From: Campylobacterales bacterium
Lineage (GTDB): Bacteria > Campylobacterota > Campylobacteria > Campylobacterales > Sulfurimonadaceae
Length of the DNA stretch: 64,000 nt
NCBI GenBank assembly: GCA_026390135.1
Contig: JAPLGN010000054.1
Span: forward strand, 52,539-116,538
Direction of reading: 5' to 3'
Translations under genes and position numbers: made by a program
The notes under the pieces: model-generated
Databases searched by the model: none
What the model saw: only the letters and a program-made list of their open reading frames with translations
What the model was told of the DNA's origin: nothing
Shown: piece by piece, positions 28,158 through 36,944 of the stretch
Position numbering within the stretch: position 1 is the first letter of the stretch
Layout of the letters: each line of letters opens with the position of its first letter

Positions 28158-28823
28158 CTATACTGAACGAGGAATATCAATCATATAGCCTAAAGCGCGA
28201 ATATTTTGGATGAAATCTTCTTTCAAAGATTTTTTCAGACGACTCACTTCTGCACGAATGGTAGCATTATCGACATACTCATCATCCCATATATAGGTAC
28301 GAAATTGATCAAAATCCACCACCCTACCCCGATTTCGCGCCAATAAATCAATGATTTGCAATTGCCGTTTCGAGAGGGGATGTGTTACATTATCACACAA
28401 CAATGTCGAGGTTGAAGCATCATACGCGTAGCTTATTGAAAGTCGGGTATGGCTTCGAGGGATTACACAACTTTGCATCACTTTATCAATGCGCAAGGAG
28501 AGTTCTTTGAGATGAAACGGTTTTTTGAGATAATCATAACACCCCAAATCATACGCCCGACTAATCCCCTCGATGTCTGCTAAGGCACTGATGTAAATAG
28601 CAGGAGGACGAATTTTTAGCACATGAAGCTGTTCGAGTAAATCCAGCCCATCGATTCCAGGGACATTGATGTCCAGTATGAGCAAATCGAAATTCTCGCC
28701 TTGGACACATACCAGCGCTTCGCTCCCGTCATAGCACCTCACGACACGATGTCCTAATGCCACCAAATATTCACTGATGGCTTCACTGAGCATTTGTTCA
28801 TCTTCAAGCAAAAGAATTTTCAA
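28158..28823 (-). CDS. OmpR-family response regulator
   Basis: The N-terminal receiver domain (about 1-115) has the acidic pocket EDEQ, phosphoacceptor Asp in LLILDINVPGIDGL, Ser/Ala switch (YISAL) and Lys in YLKKPF. The C-terminal winged-helix DNA-binding domain (about 130-220) has KRQLQIIDLLARNRGRVVDF and the recognition helix in NATIRAEVSRLKKSL. Its start overlaps the kinase gene by four bases. The regulator gene ends 131 bases before the porin-actP-acs operon, on the same strand, so control of that operon is a fair guess. Confidence 0.93.
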   Translation of the reverse strand: MKILLLEDEQMLSEAISEYLVALGHRVVRCYDGSEALVCVQGENFDLLILDINVPGIDGLDLLEQLHVLKIRPPAIYISALADIEGISRAYDLGCYDYLKKPFHLKELSLRIDKVMQSCVIPRSHTRLSISYAYDASTSTLLCDNVTHPLSKRQLQIIDLLARNRGRVVDFDQFRTYIWDDEYVDNATIRAEVSRLKKSLKEDFIQNIRALGYMIDIPRSV

Positions 28824-30079
28824 ACATCCCCCCTTTTAGGAAACTGATAGTCGAAACGGGTATATTCAACGGTTGAATCAATACGAATATCAACCCCTTC
28901 CTCATCACAAATCGCTTTCACCAGACTAAGCCCCAATCCAAATCCATCGGTTTTTTTACGCTCACGATAGTAAGCTTCAAAGATCTTATCCACATCATTA
29001 ATTTTTTGCGATTTGCTCTCAACCCAAAAAGCACACGCATCGATATTGGAACTCACTCCCACCCGAATTACTTCCCCGTTTTTAGTGTATTTGATTGCAT
29101 TGGTGAGATTATTATCAATAACACGCTGAAGTTTTGTCTCATTAAAAACAATCCATGCAGGAAATTCAGGTTTACTGTATTCGAATGATAAGTTTGAAAA
29201 TTGGGCGACCTCATCGAAAAATTCAAGCCGTTTTTCGACGTATTCGCTTAAATCCATCGCTTTTTTAGGATACTCAATCTGGTCTTTTTTCACCAAATAA
29301 CTCAAATCATCGTAAATACTAAAGATATTTTTAACCGCCGCTTCGATTTTAGCCAAATAACGATTACGCCCCTCACTCATACTAAACAACTCGATATTCG
29401 CCATAATCACCGAAAGCGGCGTATGCGTTTCATGGATGGCATAACGGATAAACTGCTTGTGCGATTCAAGCAGTCCTTGTGAAAACATTTGTTCCTCTTC
29501 AAGCGCTTCATTTTTGAGTTGCAACGCTTTTGTTTTTTGTTTTACTCGATCTTCCAAACTTGCATTGAGCATCCTAAGAGACTCTTTTTGCTCATAAATC
29601 GTTGCCCCCATCTCATTGGCATAACCCGCCATTTTTTTGAACTCATTAAAATAAAGTTCATCAGGGAGAATGGCTTCTGCTTTTTCATGCGCCGATTCAA
29701 AAAAAGTCAAAAATCGTTCCATATCACGAGCAATCATACTGTTAATGATTTTTGAGATTCCAACAATAAATCCGAACAAAATTAACGCCAGCGTCGCAAT
29801 TTCAACCATTATTTTTATCAAGCGTGTTTTGGGTAAATCTTGAAAGGCGAGAGAACTGCTCAATGGAGTATTTTTACTAATCTCAATCCCATGTGCTGCC
29901 GTTTTTAAAAAATCTTTGTATTCGTCGTAAATCAGTAATGACGAAAAAATAACCGTGAAAAAGAGGATAAAGACAATAGTATAGAAGTTAAGTTCTCGTA
30001 AAGAGATACGAGATAACCTGCGCTGTAACCACGACTCCATGCCATTCCTGTCAAATAAAATTGCTCCATTATAACTCAT
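28820..30079 (-). CDS. membrane sensor histidine kinase
   Basis: Two membrane segments (about 31-51 and 93-113) enclose a short periplasmic loop of about 40 residues. A coiled linker follows, then the DHp helix with the phosphorylated His in FIRYAIHETHTPLSVIM (about 215), and a HATPase domain with N-box NNLTNAIKYTKNGE and G-box GFGLGLSLVKAIC. The small sensor domain gives no clue to the signal. An internal ATG at 30043 (MESWLQRRL) is an equally good start. It is paired with the overlapping response regulator and is divergent from the cyclophilin gene. Confidence 0.9.
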   Translation of the reverse strand: MSYNGAILFDRNGMESWLQRRLSRISLRELNFYTIVFILFFTVIFSSLLIYDEYKDFLKTAAHGIEISKNTPLSSSLAFQDLPKTRLIKIMVEIATLALILFGFIVGISKIINSMIARDMERFLTFFESAHEKAEAILPDELYFNEFKKMAGYANEMGATIYEQKESLRMLNASLEDRVKQKTKALQLKNEALEEEQMFSQGLLESHKQFIRYAIHETHTPLSVIMANIELFSMSEGRNRYLAKIEAAVKNIFSIYDDLSYLVKKDQIEYPKKAMDLSEYVEKRLEFFDEVAQFSNLSFEYSKPEFPAWIVFNETKLQRVIDNNLTNAIKYTKNGEVIRVGVSSNIDACAFWVESKSQKINDVDKIFEAYYRERKKTDGFGLGLSLVKAICDEEGVDIRIDSTVEYTRFDYQFPKRGDV

Positions 30080-30141
30080 TACACCCGATTGGTTAAGAAA
30101 AACCGACTATAATTGCAAAAAATTCCCTCAAGGATCAACGA

Positions 30142-30648
30142 ATGTTCGGACGCAAAGAACTTAAAACTTATACTGTCACTCCAGAAGAGATGGCAAGTTA
30201 CCAATGGGCGAAAATGACCACCGCAAAAGGGGTTATGTGGATCAAACTTTATAACGATGAGACTCCAAACACAGTTGCAAACTTCGCTGCAATGGTCAAT
30301 GATGGCTATTATAACGGTCTTAACTTCCACCGTGTAATCCCAGGTTTCATGGCGCAGGGCGGTTGTCCTCATGGTTCTGGTACAGGCGGTCCAGGTTGGG
30401 CAATCCCGTGTGAAACAGCACTTAACACGCACCGTCACGTTAAGGGAACATTGTCAATGGCACATGCAGGACCAAACACGGGCGGAAGCCAGTTCTTCAT
30501 CTGTTTTGCTGCAACTCCGCACCTTGATGGTGTTCACACTGTTTTCGGCGGTATCGAAAAAGACGATGCTGACTCTATGGCTGTTCTTGACAGTATCGCT
30601 ATGCGTGATGTTATTGAAAAAGTCGAAATTTTGGCAGAAAAAAACTAA
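30142..30648 (+). CDS. cyclophilin-type peptidyl-prolyl cis-trans isomerase
   Basis: The 168-residue cytoplasmic cyclophilin (no signal peptide) speeds proline isomerisation in folding. The conserved active-site stretch is FHRVIPGFMAQGGCPHGSGT, then GTLSMAHAGPNTGGSQFFIC and LDGVHTVFGGI. It resembles the PpiB group, with an extra 20 residues at the N-terminus. An ATG with AAGGATCAACG upstream is used. It is probably transcribed together with queH, which starts three bases after its stop. Confidence 0.94.
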   Translation: MFGRKELKTYTVTPEEMASYQWAKMTTAKGVMWIKLYNDETPNTVANFAAMVNDGYYNGLNFHRVIPGFMAQGGCPHGSGTGGPGWAIPCETALNTHRHVKGTLSMAHAGPNTGGSQFFICFAATPHLDGVHTVFGGIEKDDADSMAVLDSIAMRDVIEKVEILAEKN

Positions 30649-30651
30649 ACC

Positions 30652-31731
30652 ATGCTCGTCCACATCTGTTGCAGTGTCGATTCCCATTTCTTTATGGAAA
30701 AACTGCAACAAGAATTCCCCGATGAAAAACTCATCGGGTTCTTCTATGACCCCAATATCCACCCTTACAGCGAATACCAACTCCGACTTTTAGACGTAGA
30801 AAGAAGTTGTCAAAAACTGGGAATTGAGCTCATCGAAGGCGAATACGATTATGAAAACTGGATGGAGGCCGTTCGAGGTCTGGAAAAAGAGCCCGAAAAA
30901 GGGGCACGCTGCGAAGTATGCTTTGACCGCCGTTTCGAGGTAAGTGCTCATAAAGCCTTAGAACTGGGCGAAACATCCATGACCACCACCCTCCTCGTCA
31001 GCCCCCTAAAATCGCAAGAGCAACTCAAAAAATCAGGCGATGCGTTTCACGCTTCCCATGGTGTCGAATTTATCGCGTTTGATTACCGTAAAAACGGCGG
31101 AAGCAACGACCAAGCCAGAGTAAGTAAAGAAGAACAACTGTATCGTCAAGATTATTGCGGCTGTATCTTCGGACTCACCATGCAGCGTGACCAGCAACAT
31201 CGTCTTATGGATGAGATGTTTTCTCCAATTTCGCGTCAGATTCTCCCTGCCTCGATCGAAGAGCGTTTAGAACTCTACACCCGCCGTAACGAGCTCGAAG
31301 ATCAAGGGATTTCCTATCGCATCATCAAAGAACGATTTTTAAACTACCGCTTGATTCAATCTTCGGTAAAAGTCGGTTCAGAAATCATCCCCTCTTATCC
31401 CCTCTTCTACTCCACCATCAACCGTACTACTACCGAGGGAAAAATCGATTTTGACATCGACGAACAATTCTTTCTCAACCGCGAAGAGGTACGTTTTATC
31501 ACGATTGATACATTCAATATCCTCACTGCATCTGCGTACAAAAATACCAAAGAGTTGATGTTTAAGACACCATCTGTTGAAACCGAGATGGCTTTACGCA
31601 CACAACTTACCCATAGTCCGTTTAATACCTCGGCAATTATTGTTGTGGATGAGATTCCGACTACTAAAATTTCTCTCGTTTTAGAGACAAAAACGTATGA
31701 CGATACGAGGGAAAAGCTAATTCGTTTTTAA
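30652..31731 (+). CDS. queH: epoxyqueuosine reductase QueH
   Basis: QueH (DUF208) carries out the last step of queuosine synthesis, reduction of epoxyqueuosine in tRNA, with an Fe-S cluster and an extra iron. Cysteine pairs are present at HICCSVD, CEVCFDRR and QDYCGCIFG. LLVSPLKSQEQL and FDYRKNGG complete the family core (about 1-185). A further 170 residues at the C-terminus, with no motif I know, are longer than the minimal QueH but occur in related proteins. It is co-directional with the cyclophilin gene. Confidence 0.9.
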   Translation: MLVHICCSVDSHFFMEKLQQEFPDEKLIGFFYDPNIHPYSEYQLRLLDVERSCQKLGIELIEGEYDYENWMEAVRGLEKEPEKGARCEVCFDRRFEVSAHKALELGETSMTTTLLVSPLKSQEQLKKSGDAFHASHGVEFIAFDYRKNGGSNDQARVSKEEQLYRQDYCGCIFGLTMQRDQQHRLMDEMFSPISRQILPASIEERLELYTRRNELEDQGISYRIIKERFLNYRLIQSSVKVGSEIIPSYPLFYSTINRTTTEGKIDFDIDEQFFLNREEVRFITIDTFNILTASAYKNTKELMFKTPSVETEMALRTQLTHSPFNTSAIIVVDEIPTTKISLVLETKTYDDTREKLIRF

Positions 31732-31778
31732 TTAAACAAATGTCTCTTTTATTGATCAATCATTGTATAATCATTAGT

Positions 31779-32093
31779 ATGAAACCGACACAAGAAAATA
31801 TTTTAGACTATCTTCACGAACTAAAATCCGAGTTGCATCAAGCAGGTATTGCTCAGTTGGGATTATTTGGAAGTTACGCACGCGGTGATCAAACCCTATA
31901 CAGCGATATAGACATAGCCATAAAAAAAGAAGAAAACTACCTGAAACATCGTAATGCTTATATGTATTTCGAAGACGTAGCAAAAATTAAACATCTATTA
32001 TTTGAAAAATTTCGTCGCAGTAGCGATGTGTTTGATTTGGACAGCAACTCCAGTATGAAAGACTCTATTATTAGGGACATTATCTATGTATAG
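31779..32093 (+). CDS. mntA: MntA-type nucleotidyltransferase (antitoxin of HepT-MntA)
   Basis: This is a minimal nucleotidyltransferase, the antitoxin of the HEPN/MNT toxin-antitoxin system; it AMPylates HepT near its RNase motif. The signature GSX10DXD is exact: GSYARGDQTLYSDIDIA. I begin at the ATG of MKPTQENILDYL, since the 13 residues before it in the track do not fit. The gene end overlaps hepT by eight bases, which ties the two together. Confidence 0.88.
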   Translation: MKPTQENILDYLHELKSELHQAGIAQLGLFGSYARGDQTLYSDIDIAIKKEENYLKHRNAYMYFEDVAKIKHLLFEKFRRSSDVFDLDSNSSMKDSIIRDIIYV

Positions 32094-32445
32094 TCAAAGA
32101 GCGATAGAACGTGTTCGGGTAATAGCCAAAAAAATTGGTTTTATCGAAAATATTATCCGTGCTCGCGGTTCTATTATCAACGCTTTGGAAGATGAAGAGA
32201 ACTCACGAGCCTCAATCATGATGCACCTCACATCCATTGCTGAACAGTTTGATAAACTTTTACACGCAGGCGAACTCGAAATACTCACACACTTCGAGAA
32301 ACAAGACATAAAAGGAAGCTATGAACTTCGTAATTTCATCGCACACGATTATGAGGGAATTGATCTGTATATTGTTGAAAATGTTATTGAAGAACGATTG
32401 CCCGTCATAGCGCAAGCGGTCAAGAAGATACTTTGCGAAAAGTAG
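32086..32445 (+). CDS. hepT: HepT-type HEPN ribonuclease toxin (DUF86)
   Basis: The toxin partner of MntA is a small helical HEPN protein, thought to cleave RNA. The catalytic motif RX4HXY is present as RNFIAHDY (about residues 85-92), so the toxin looks intact. The surrounding helices (MMHLTSIAEQFDKLLHAG, LYIVENVIEERLPVI) match DUF86. Gene order here is MntA then HepT with an overlap. The unit is next to an accessory patch with repeats. Confidence 0.88.
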   Translation: MYSQRAIERVRVIAKKIGFIENIIRARGSIINALEDEENSRASIMMHLTSIAEQFDKLLHAGELEILTHFEKQDIKGSYELRNFIAHDYEGIDLYIVENVIEERLPVIAQAVKKILCEK

Positions 32446-32481
32446 CCTTCTAGTTTGCATTCCCACTCAGAGAGCACAAAC

Positions 32482-32513
32482 GAGGGAAAATGAAGATTAA
32501 ATACCTGACCCCT
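32482..32513 (-). repeat. copy A of a ~40-bp repeat (inverted)
   Basis: GGGAAAATGAAGATTAAATA followed by CCTGACCCCTT is the diverged reverse complement of copies B and C. A partial further copy (AAAGTGAAGATTA) starts at 32521. It lies just after hepT and marks the left edge of the accessory patch. Confidence 0.6.
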
Positions 32514-32561
32514 TAATTTAAAAAGTGAAGATTATATGAGGAGTGTAATTTATCGATTTTA

Positions 32562-33266
32562 TTATTTTGCCACCAATACTTGACCAAATATAGTTTTGTA
32601 GACAATTACTCGTTCAAATACATCTGTTTCTATCTTTTTAAAAGCATCCACTTGAATTTCTTGGTCTTGGGCTGGATTCATGTAATCAACAACAATAAGC
32701 AACCAATAAACATCACATTTCTTATATTTTTTGGAGCGATGTTCTTTTGTTTTGACAATATCTACTAATTGTTCCACTACCAGCATTGGTACATCATGAA
32801 CTTGGACGACTCTCCACTTTGTGTCTTTGTAATTTTTATTATTCAAATAGACAAATGAGAGTTCAGGTATATGCTTGAATGTACCTCTGCATATTTCCCC
32901 TGTTTCAGAATTTTGAATTTGCGTTGCGAGATGTATTAGTTGATTAACGAGAATTTTCTGGTCTTTAATTGGGTACGATTTATCAAACCCAAAAGATATC
33001 TCAAACTTTTTGCCGTTTTGCTTCTGATATAGATTCTGAGTAGTTGAAACAACTTGCTCTCGCCGTCCACTTTGTACTTGTTCACTTTCTGAAAGAGCGC
33101 CACTTTTATGATAGAAGTTGGTTATTTCGATTCCTATTATACTTTCACCATCTATAATTACATCAGGCGCATCTCCATAAATCACAGTACCAAGTGGCAG
33201 TGGATAATCTTTGCGGAACATTTCAAAATAATATTTTTCTATATCCTGATTCGAAGGCTTTTTCAT
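32562..33266 (-). CDS. hypothetical protein with possible PD-(D/E)XK-like core
   Basis: I do not recognise a named family. The N-terminal region has YGDAPDVIIDGESIIGIEIT, which looks like the D...ExT/K strand pair of PD-(D/E)XK-type nucleases, although the expected Lys is Thr. Later, CDVYWLLIVVDYMNPA and VYKTIFGQVLVA form hydrophobic strands. The protein is soluble, AT-rich in codon use, and lies between two copies of the same repeat, so it is probably acquired. A nuclease role is a guess from one motif. Confidence 0.5.
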   Translation of the reverse strand: MKKPSNQDIEKYYFEMFRKDYPLPLGTVIYGDAPDVIIDGESIIGIEITNFYHKSGALSESEQVQSGRREQVVSTTQNLYQKQNGKKFEISFGFDKSYPIKDQKILVNQLIHLATQIQNSETGEICRGTFKHIPELSFVYLNNKNYKDTKWRVVQVHDVPMLVVEQLVDIVKTKEHRSKKYKKCDVYWLLIVVDYMNPAQDQEIQVDAFKKIETDVFERVIVYKTIFGQVLVAK

Positions 33267-33325
33267 AATAATCTTTTTGGGGTTTTGATTGGTCTCAAGT
33301 AGCTCATTAAAATATTTTTATTTAA

Positions 33326-33619
33326 TTAGACAAACCAATAAACTATCAAAATAGGAATACAAATAACACTTAAGGTTGAAAATAGCATAAAATTTGCAAA
33401 TACAAATTTCAATAACATTGACGCATTTCTTGCACTTCCTAAATTATCTGAACGCACCCAGTCGCTATTGATCAAAGAAATTATAGAACTAACAATAAAA
33501 AAAACAGGGACCCATAATAAATCTTTGTCATTTACAATCCCAATTATCAGCCCTATAGTCGATATTATAATTCCAAGATTTAGTTTCATTTTACTTCCAA
33601 CTATTTTTTGTATAGACAC
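33326..33619 (-). CDS. hypothetical membrane protein, 97 aa
   Basis: Three hydrophobic segments (about 13-29, 33-47 and 73-96) make it an integral membrane protein. I see no motif. It is AT-rich and directly downstream of repeat copy B on the opposite side from the DUF-like gene; together with that gene it forms the patch between repeats A and B. It may be a cargo gene or the remains of one. Confidence 0.4.
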   Translation of the reverse strand: MSIQKIVGSKMKLNLGIIISTIGLIIGIVNDKDLLWVPVFFIVSSIISLINSDWVRSDNLGSARNASMLLKFVFANFMLFSTLSVICIPILIVYWFV

Positions 33620-33638
33620 TATAACATGTGTAGGCTGT

Positions 33639-33678
33639 AACCAAAGGGTCAGCTATTCAATCTTCACTTTTCCCATCA
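33639..33678 (+). repeat. copy B of the ~40-bp repeat
   Basis: AACCAAAGGGTCAGCTATTC followed by AATCTTCACTTTTCCCATCA. It is identical over 40 bases to copy C, 206 bases further on. The stop codon of the yoeB remnant falls in its last three bases. Confidence 0.9.
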
Positions 33679-33846
33679 ACTATAATGAAACCTCGCCGTG
33701 ATGATCCTGATCGTCCCCTCTTCCACTTCATAAATCAGCCGATGTTCGCTGTCGATCCGTCGTGACCAACACCCTGAGAGTTCAAAACGGAGCGGTTCGG
33801 GTTTTCCGATTCCTTCAAACGGAGTACGTTGAATCGATTTTATAAA
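33676..33846 (-). pseudogene. yoeB: YoeB toxin remnant, C-terminal two-thirds
   Basis: The minus strand reads [20 protein letters not shown], then [20 protein letters not shown] and [11 protein letters not shown]. This is the C-terminal part of a YoeB-type RelE-fold mRNA interferase, including the conserved [12 protein letters not shown] motif and the C-terminal HY. The first 30 or so residues and the YefM-like antitoxin are absent. The frame enters repeat C at its start and ends inside repeat B, so the fragment exactly fills the space between the two copies. Confidence 0.8.
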
Positions 33847-33884
33847 CCAAAGGGTCAGCTATTCAATCTTCACTTTTCCCATCA
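33845..33884 (+). repeat. copy C of the ~40-bp repeat
   Basis: Identical to copy B over 40 bases and in the same orientation, so B and C are direct repeats around the yoeB remnant. Confidence 0.9.
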
Positions 33885-33940
33885 TAATTTACCCATATAA
33901 AAGTATTGCTCATTTTTAACAAATATACTACACTACTCAT

Positions 33941-34157
33941 ATGAAGAAAACCGTTAAATATTCCGATGAACCAATCGTAGATTTGAAAATCATAGCCGAT
34001 TTTTTACCGCCTCTGAATGATTTAATTTTTAAAGATGACACGGTCAAAATCACCATTTCATTGACCAAAGAGAGTGTCGAATTCTTTAAAAAAGAGGCAG
34101 AAAAACACCATACGCAATCTATTGGATGTGTATGCGACCAATCATCAGGTAAAATAG
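33941..34157 (+). pseudogene. CopG-family antitoxin, frameshifted
   Basis: The first 53 residues match the CopG/RHH antitoxin family: MKKTVKYSDEPIVDLKIIAD, then VKITISLTKESVEFFKKEAEKHHT. The family then continues with a segment like PYQKMIRNLLDxY. Here the track frame runs into unrelated residues, while IRNLLDVYATNHQVK and a stop follow in another frame (34110-34157). A deletion of some bases between HHT and IRNLL explains this. No toxin gene is adjacent, so it looks like an orphan in decay. Confidence 0.75.
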
Positions 34158-34226
34158 CTAAACAGCTCCTTCACTTTGTTTGAATAATCACATCTCCATT
34201 CCAAACGAAGACGTTGAAGAGATATA

Positions 34227-34592
34227 TTATAAAGCAAAATTATGTTTTAGCCGTGAATCGATATGTAAAGATAAAACTACTGAGATTCGATCCAAGATCA
34301 TATTAACTCTTATCAAATATTCAGACAAATGCATACTGTATTTATCAGCTCCTGCACTGTTCTCCTCCAACTCTCCAAGTATTTCCATAAGTGAGCGAAT
34401 AAAATCGCGATGTTTTAAACAGTTCTTACATAGTTGGATATTTGAACACATTCCGGAGTTCATTGTAAAATATGCCTCTTCTGTTGCTATGCTGAGTCGT
34501 GTAAAGTAGTCACTTTTTGAACTATCCGGGAAGCTAAGCAAAACTTGAATTGTCCTAAATTGTGATTGAGCCTTTTTAAATATATTTTCCAT
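34227..34592 (-). CDS. hypothetical protein, 121 aa
   Basis: I do not recognise it. The protein is soluble and helical with four cysteines, two of them in CSNIQLCKNCLKH (three spaced C-x5-C-x2-C), which could bind a metal. The leader AGGATTTAACT before the ATG is a fair ribosome site, and this strand is more convincing than the overlapping plus-strand ORF. It lies between the broken antitoxin and the Kef-type gene. The 214 bases after its start hold AT-rich DNA without features. Confidence 0.5.
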   Translation of the reverse strand: MENIFKKAQSQFRTIQVLLSFPDSSKSDYFTRLSIATEEAYFTMNSGMCSNIQLCKNCLKHRDFIRSLMEILGELEENSAGADKYSMHLSEYLIRVNMILDRISVVLSLHIDSRLKHNFAL

Positions 34593-34806
34593 AGTTAAAT
34601 CCTATTTTTTAAAATTTTATGATTATGCCATAAAAAAGTAAATTTGTGTATGTATAAATATTGTTTTATATTTTTATATATTCTTATAGTATCTAAAATT
34701 TCGTACGTTATAAGGATAAATCTTATTATGACTTAAGTAATAAGATTAAAAAAACAGCCTACTTTTTAACCACCCTAAATCGCAATAGTTCACTATAATC
34801 TCTATT

Positions 34807-36417
34807 ATGGAAAACTTACTCTTATCAATCTTTTTAACCATTGCTATCGCGACGGTGCTCAATATCATCCTAAAGCAATTCGGTATCTCGCATATCATCG
34901 GCTATATCGCTACGGGGACGATTGTTAGTACCCTTTTTGGCTTCAACGGGTCGGCAAACGATTCACTCGATTTTATCGGGGAATTTGGGATTGTATTTTT
35001 GATGTTTACCATCGGACTGGAGCTGAGTCTGGAAAAAATCAAAAAGATGAAAGAAATTCTCCTCACCAACGGGATACTCCAAGTGCTCTTCAGCGTCGTG
35101 GTGATCTTTCTACTCTCTTTTTATCTATTTAATCTCAATTTTAATACATCACTTATCATCTCGTTGGCTTTTTCGCTTTCATCCACCGCCATCGTCCTAA
35201 CCTACCTCAAAGAGTCCAAAGACATACACACACCGTATGGTCAAAAATCGATGGGAATTTTGATCTTTCAGGATCTCGCTGTTATCCCTATTTTGCTCCT
35301 CATCACCTTTTTATCCAACGATACCCTCTCTCTGGTCGAAGTCCTATGGAAAACGATATTCTCAGCTATTTTTGTTCTGGTCTTTATGTTTACCATTGGT
35401 GAAAAGATTGTTAACGCACTTTTGCAGTTTTCTGCTAAAACAGAGCTTGAAGAACTCTTTTTGGGTTCAGTATTTTCCATTCTTATCGGTGCTTCACTGC
35501 TTGCCCACAGTATGGGATTTACTTACTCGCTTGGAGCGTTTATAGCAGGGATGATTATTGCCGACACCCGTTTTAACGTCAAAGTCGAATCGGATATTGC
35601 AAGCTACAAAGATCTGCTTCTTGGAGCCTTTTTCTTCGGTGTTGGGACCAAGATAGATATGCTCTATTTTTTAGAAAATATCCACATCATCACGTTTATT
35701 TTCATCTTTGCCATGCTCTTTAAAGCGGTGGTTATTTATGGCATCATCAGACGTAACTCCGATAAAAATACTTCAGCCAAAACAGCACTCGCACTTGCGC
35801 AGATTGGGGAATTTTCGTTTGCCATTTTCGCTCTTGCAGGGTCGCAAAATCTTATTTCTCAAGAAATGTCCAGTTTTTTGATCCTTGTGAGTGTTATTTC
35901 TATGATTCTCACTCCGTTTATTATCGGAAATATTTATAAACTCTCTTCTTATTTTGAAAAAGAGTTTTACGAATCCGACGTTATTACACCTATCGAACGC
36001 CAAGATCACATTATCGTCGCAGGATTCGCAACACTTGGAAAGATTGTTGCCGCTTCTTTACAGGCAAAAGGGGCAAATTTCATCATCATCTCCGATAACT
36101 TAAAACACGTTTTACATGCCAGAAAGCTCGGCTATATGGCGTATTTCGGGCACCTAAATAAACTTCCTGTTTTGGAGTCATTGATGGTCAAAGAGGCAAA
36201 AGCTGTCATCATCACAATGAGCAGTGAGCACAATAGACGTCTCATCAGTGAAGCCATCCTCAACTACAGTAAAGAAGCCAATATCATTATCCAAATCGAC
36301 AGTGCCGAAGAGCGAAAAAGTATGAGAGACCTACCGGGATTAGAGTTTGTAGATTCAAGTTTTGAAGTGGCAGACTTACTCGTGAGACATGCACTTAAAA
36401 ATGAGTATTTAAAGTAA
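34807..36417 (+). CDS. Kef-type cation:proton antiporter with TrkA-N domain
   Basis: This is an inner-membrane CPA2 antiporter, about 380 residues with 11-12 hydrophobic segments, followed by a cytoplasmic TrkA-N (RCK) Rossmann domain from about 396 (DHIIVAGFATLGKIVAASLQ). The membrane half has the CPA2 pattern HIIGYIATGTI, GLELSLEKIKKM and the core LGAFIAGMIIADTRF. KefB/KefC and YbaL-type proteins export K+ or other ions and are gated by nucleotides or thiols through the RCK domain; the ion is not certain here. It starts the gene run that leads to fabZ, after a promoter-like AT-rich stretch. Confidence 0.88.
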   Translation: MENLLLSIFLTIAIATVLNIILKQFGISHIIGYIATGTIVSTLFGFNGSANDSLDFIGEFGIVFLMFTIGLELSLEKIKKMKEILLTNGILQVLFSVVVIFLLSFYLFNLNFNTSLIISLAFSLSSTAIVLTYLKESKDIHTPYGQKSMGILIFQDLAVIPILLLITFLSNDTLSLVEVLWKTIFSAIFVLVFMFTIGEKIVNALLQFSAKTELEELFLGSVFSILIGASLLAHSMGFTYSLGAFIAGMIIADTRFNVKVESDIASYKDLLLGAFFFGVGTKIDMLYFLENIHIITFIFIFAMLFKAVVIYGIIRRNSDKNTSAKTALALAQIGEFSFAIFALAGSQNLISQEMSSFLILVSVISMILTPFIIGNIYKLSSYFEKEFYESDVITPIERQDHIIVAGFATLGKIVAASLQAKGANFIIISDNLKHVLHARKLGYMAYFGHLNKLPVLESLMVKEAKAVIITMSSEHNRRLISEAILNYSKEANIIIQIDSAEERKSMRDLPGLEFVDSSFEVADLLVRHALKNEYLK

Positions 36418-36494
36418 ATTGAAACCTAATTATCATTAATTAACTATTTTTGCGGTAAAATTGGGAGATTTATTTACTTAAGGTGTTTACAAAT

Positions 36495-36938
36495 ATGATG
36501 GATGTCGTTCAAATACAAAAAATTTTACCCCACCGTTTTCCTTTTCTCCTCGTCGATAGAGTAACTGATATTACTCCGAACGAATCGCTTATTGGCTTTA
36601 AAAATATCACCATTGGTGAACAAATCTTCGAAGGTCATTTTCCCGGTCACCCTATCTATCCTGGTGTTATGATTTTAGAGGGAATGGCACAAGCCGGTGG
36701 AATCTTGGCATTTCAAAGCATGGATATGACAGAAGAAGAAGCAGCTAAAAAAGTAGTCTATTTCATGAGTATCGATGGTGCAAAATTTCGTGCCCCAGTC
36801 CGTCCCGGTGATCGCCTCCAATACCGCATGAAAGTCATCAAACACAAAGGTTCCATCTGGGTTTTAGAGGGTAAAGCATACGTAGATGATACTCTTGTTG
36901 CTCAAGCTGAACTCAAAGCTATGATTGTGGACAAGTAA
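36495..36938 (+). CDS. fabZ: 3-hydroxyacyl-ACP dehydratase FabZ
   Basis: FabZ dehydrates 3-hydroxyacyl-ACP in fatty-acid synthesis. The catalytic hot-dog motif is [20 protein letters not shown], with the His and the Glu for catalysis. [14 protein letters not shown] is the N-terminal family motif. Track start GTG is at 36483, four codons before the ATG I use. It lies six bases before lpxA, the classic fabZ-lpxA pair of lipid A synthesis, and belongs to the cluster that runs on to clpX and mreB. Confidence 0.95.
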   Translation: MMDVVQIQKILPHRFPFLLVDRVTDITPNESLIGFKNITIGEQIFEGHFPGHPIYPGVMILEGMAQAGGILAFQSMDMTEEEAAKKVVYFMSIDGAKFRAPVRPGDRLQYRMKVIKHKGSIWVLEGKAYVDDTLVAQAELKAMIVDK

Positions 36939-36944
36939 GACATT

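Noticed and set aside
34180-34509. 109-aa plus-strand ORF
   Set aside because: Overlaps the 121-aa minus-strand ORF, which has a better ribosome site and spaced cysteines; composition of the plus frame looks like noise.
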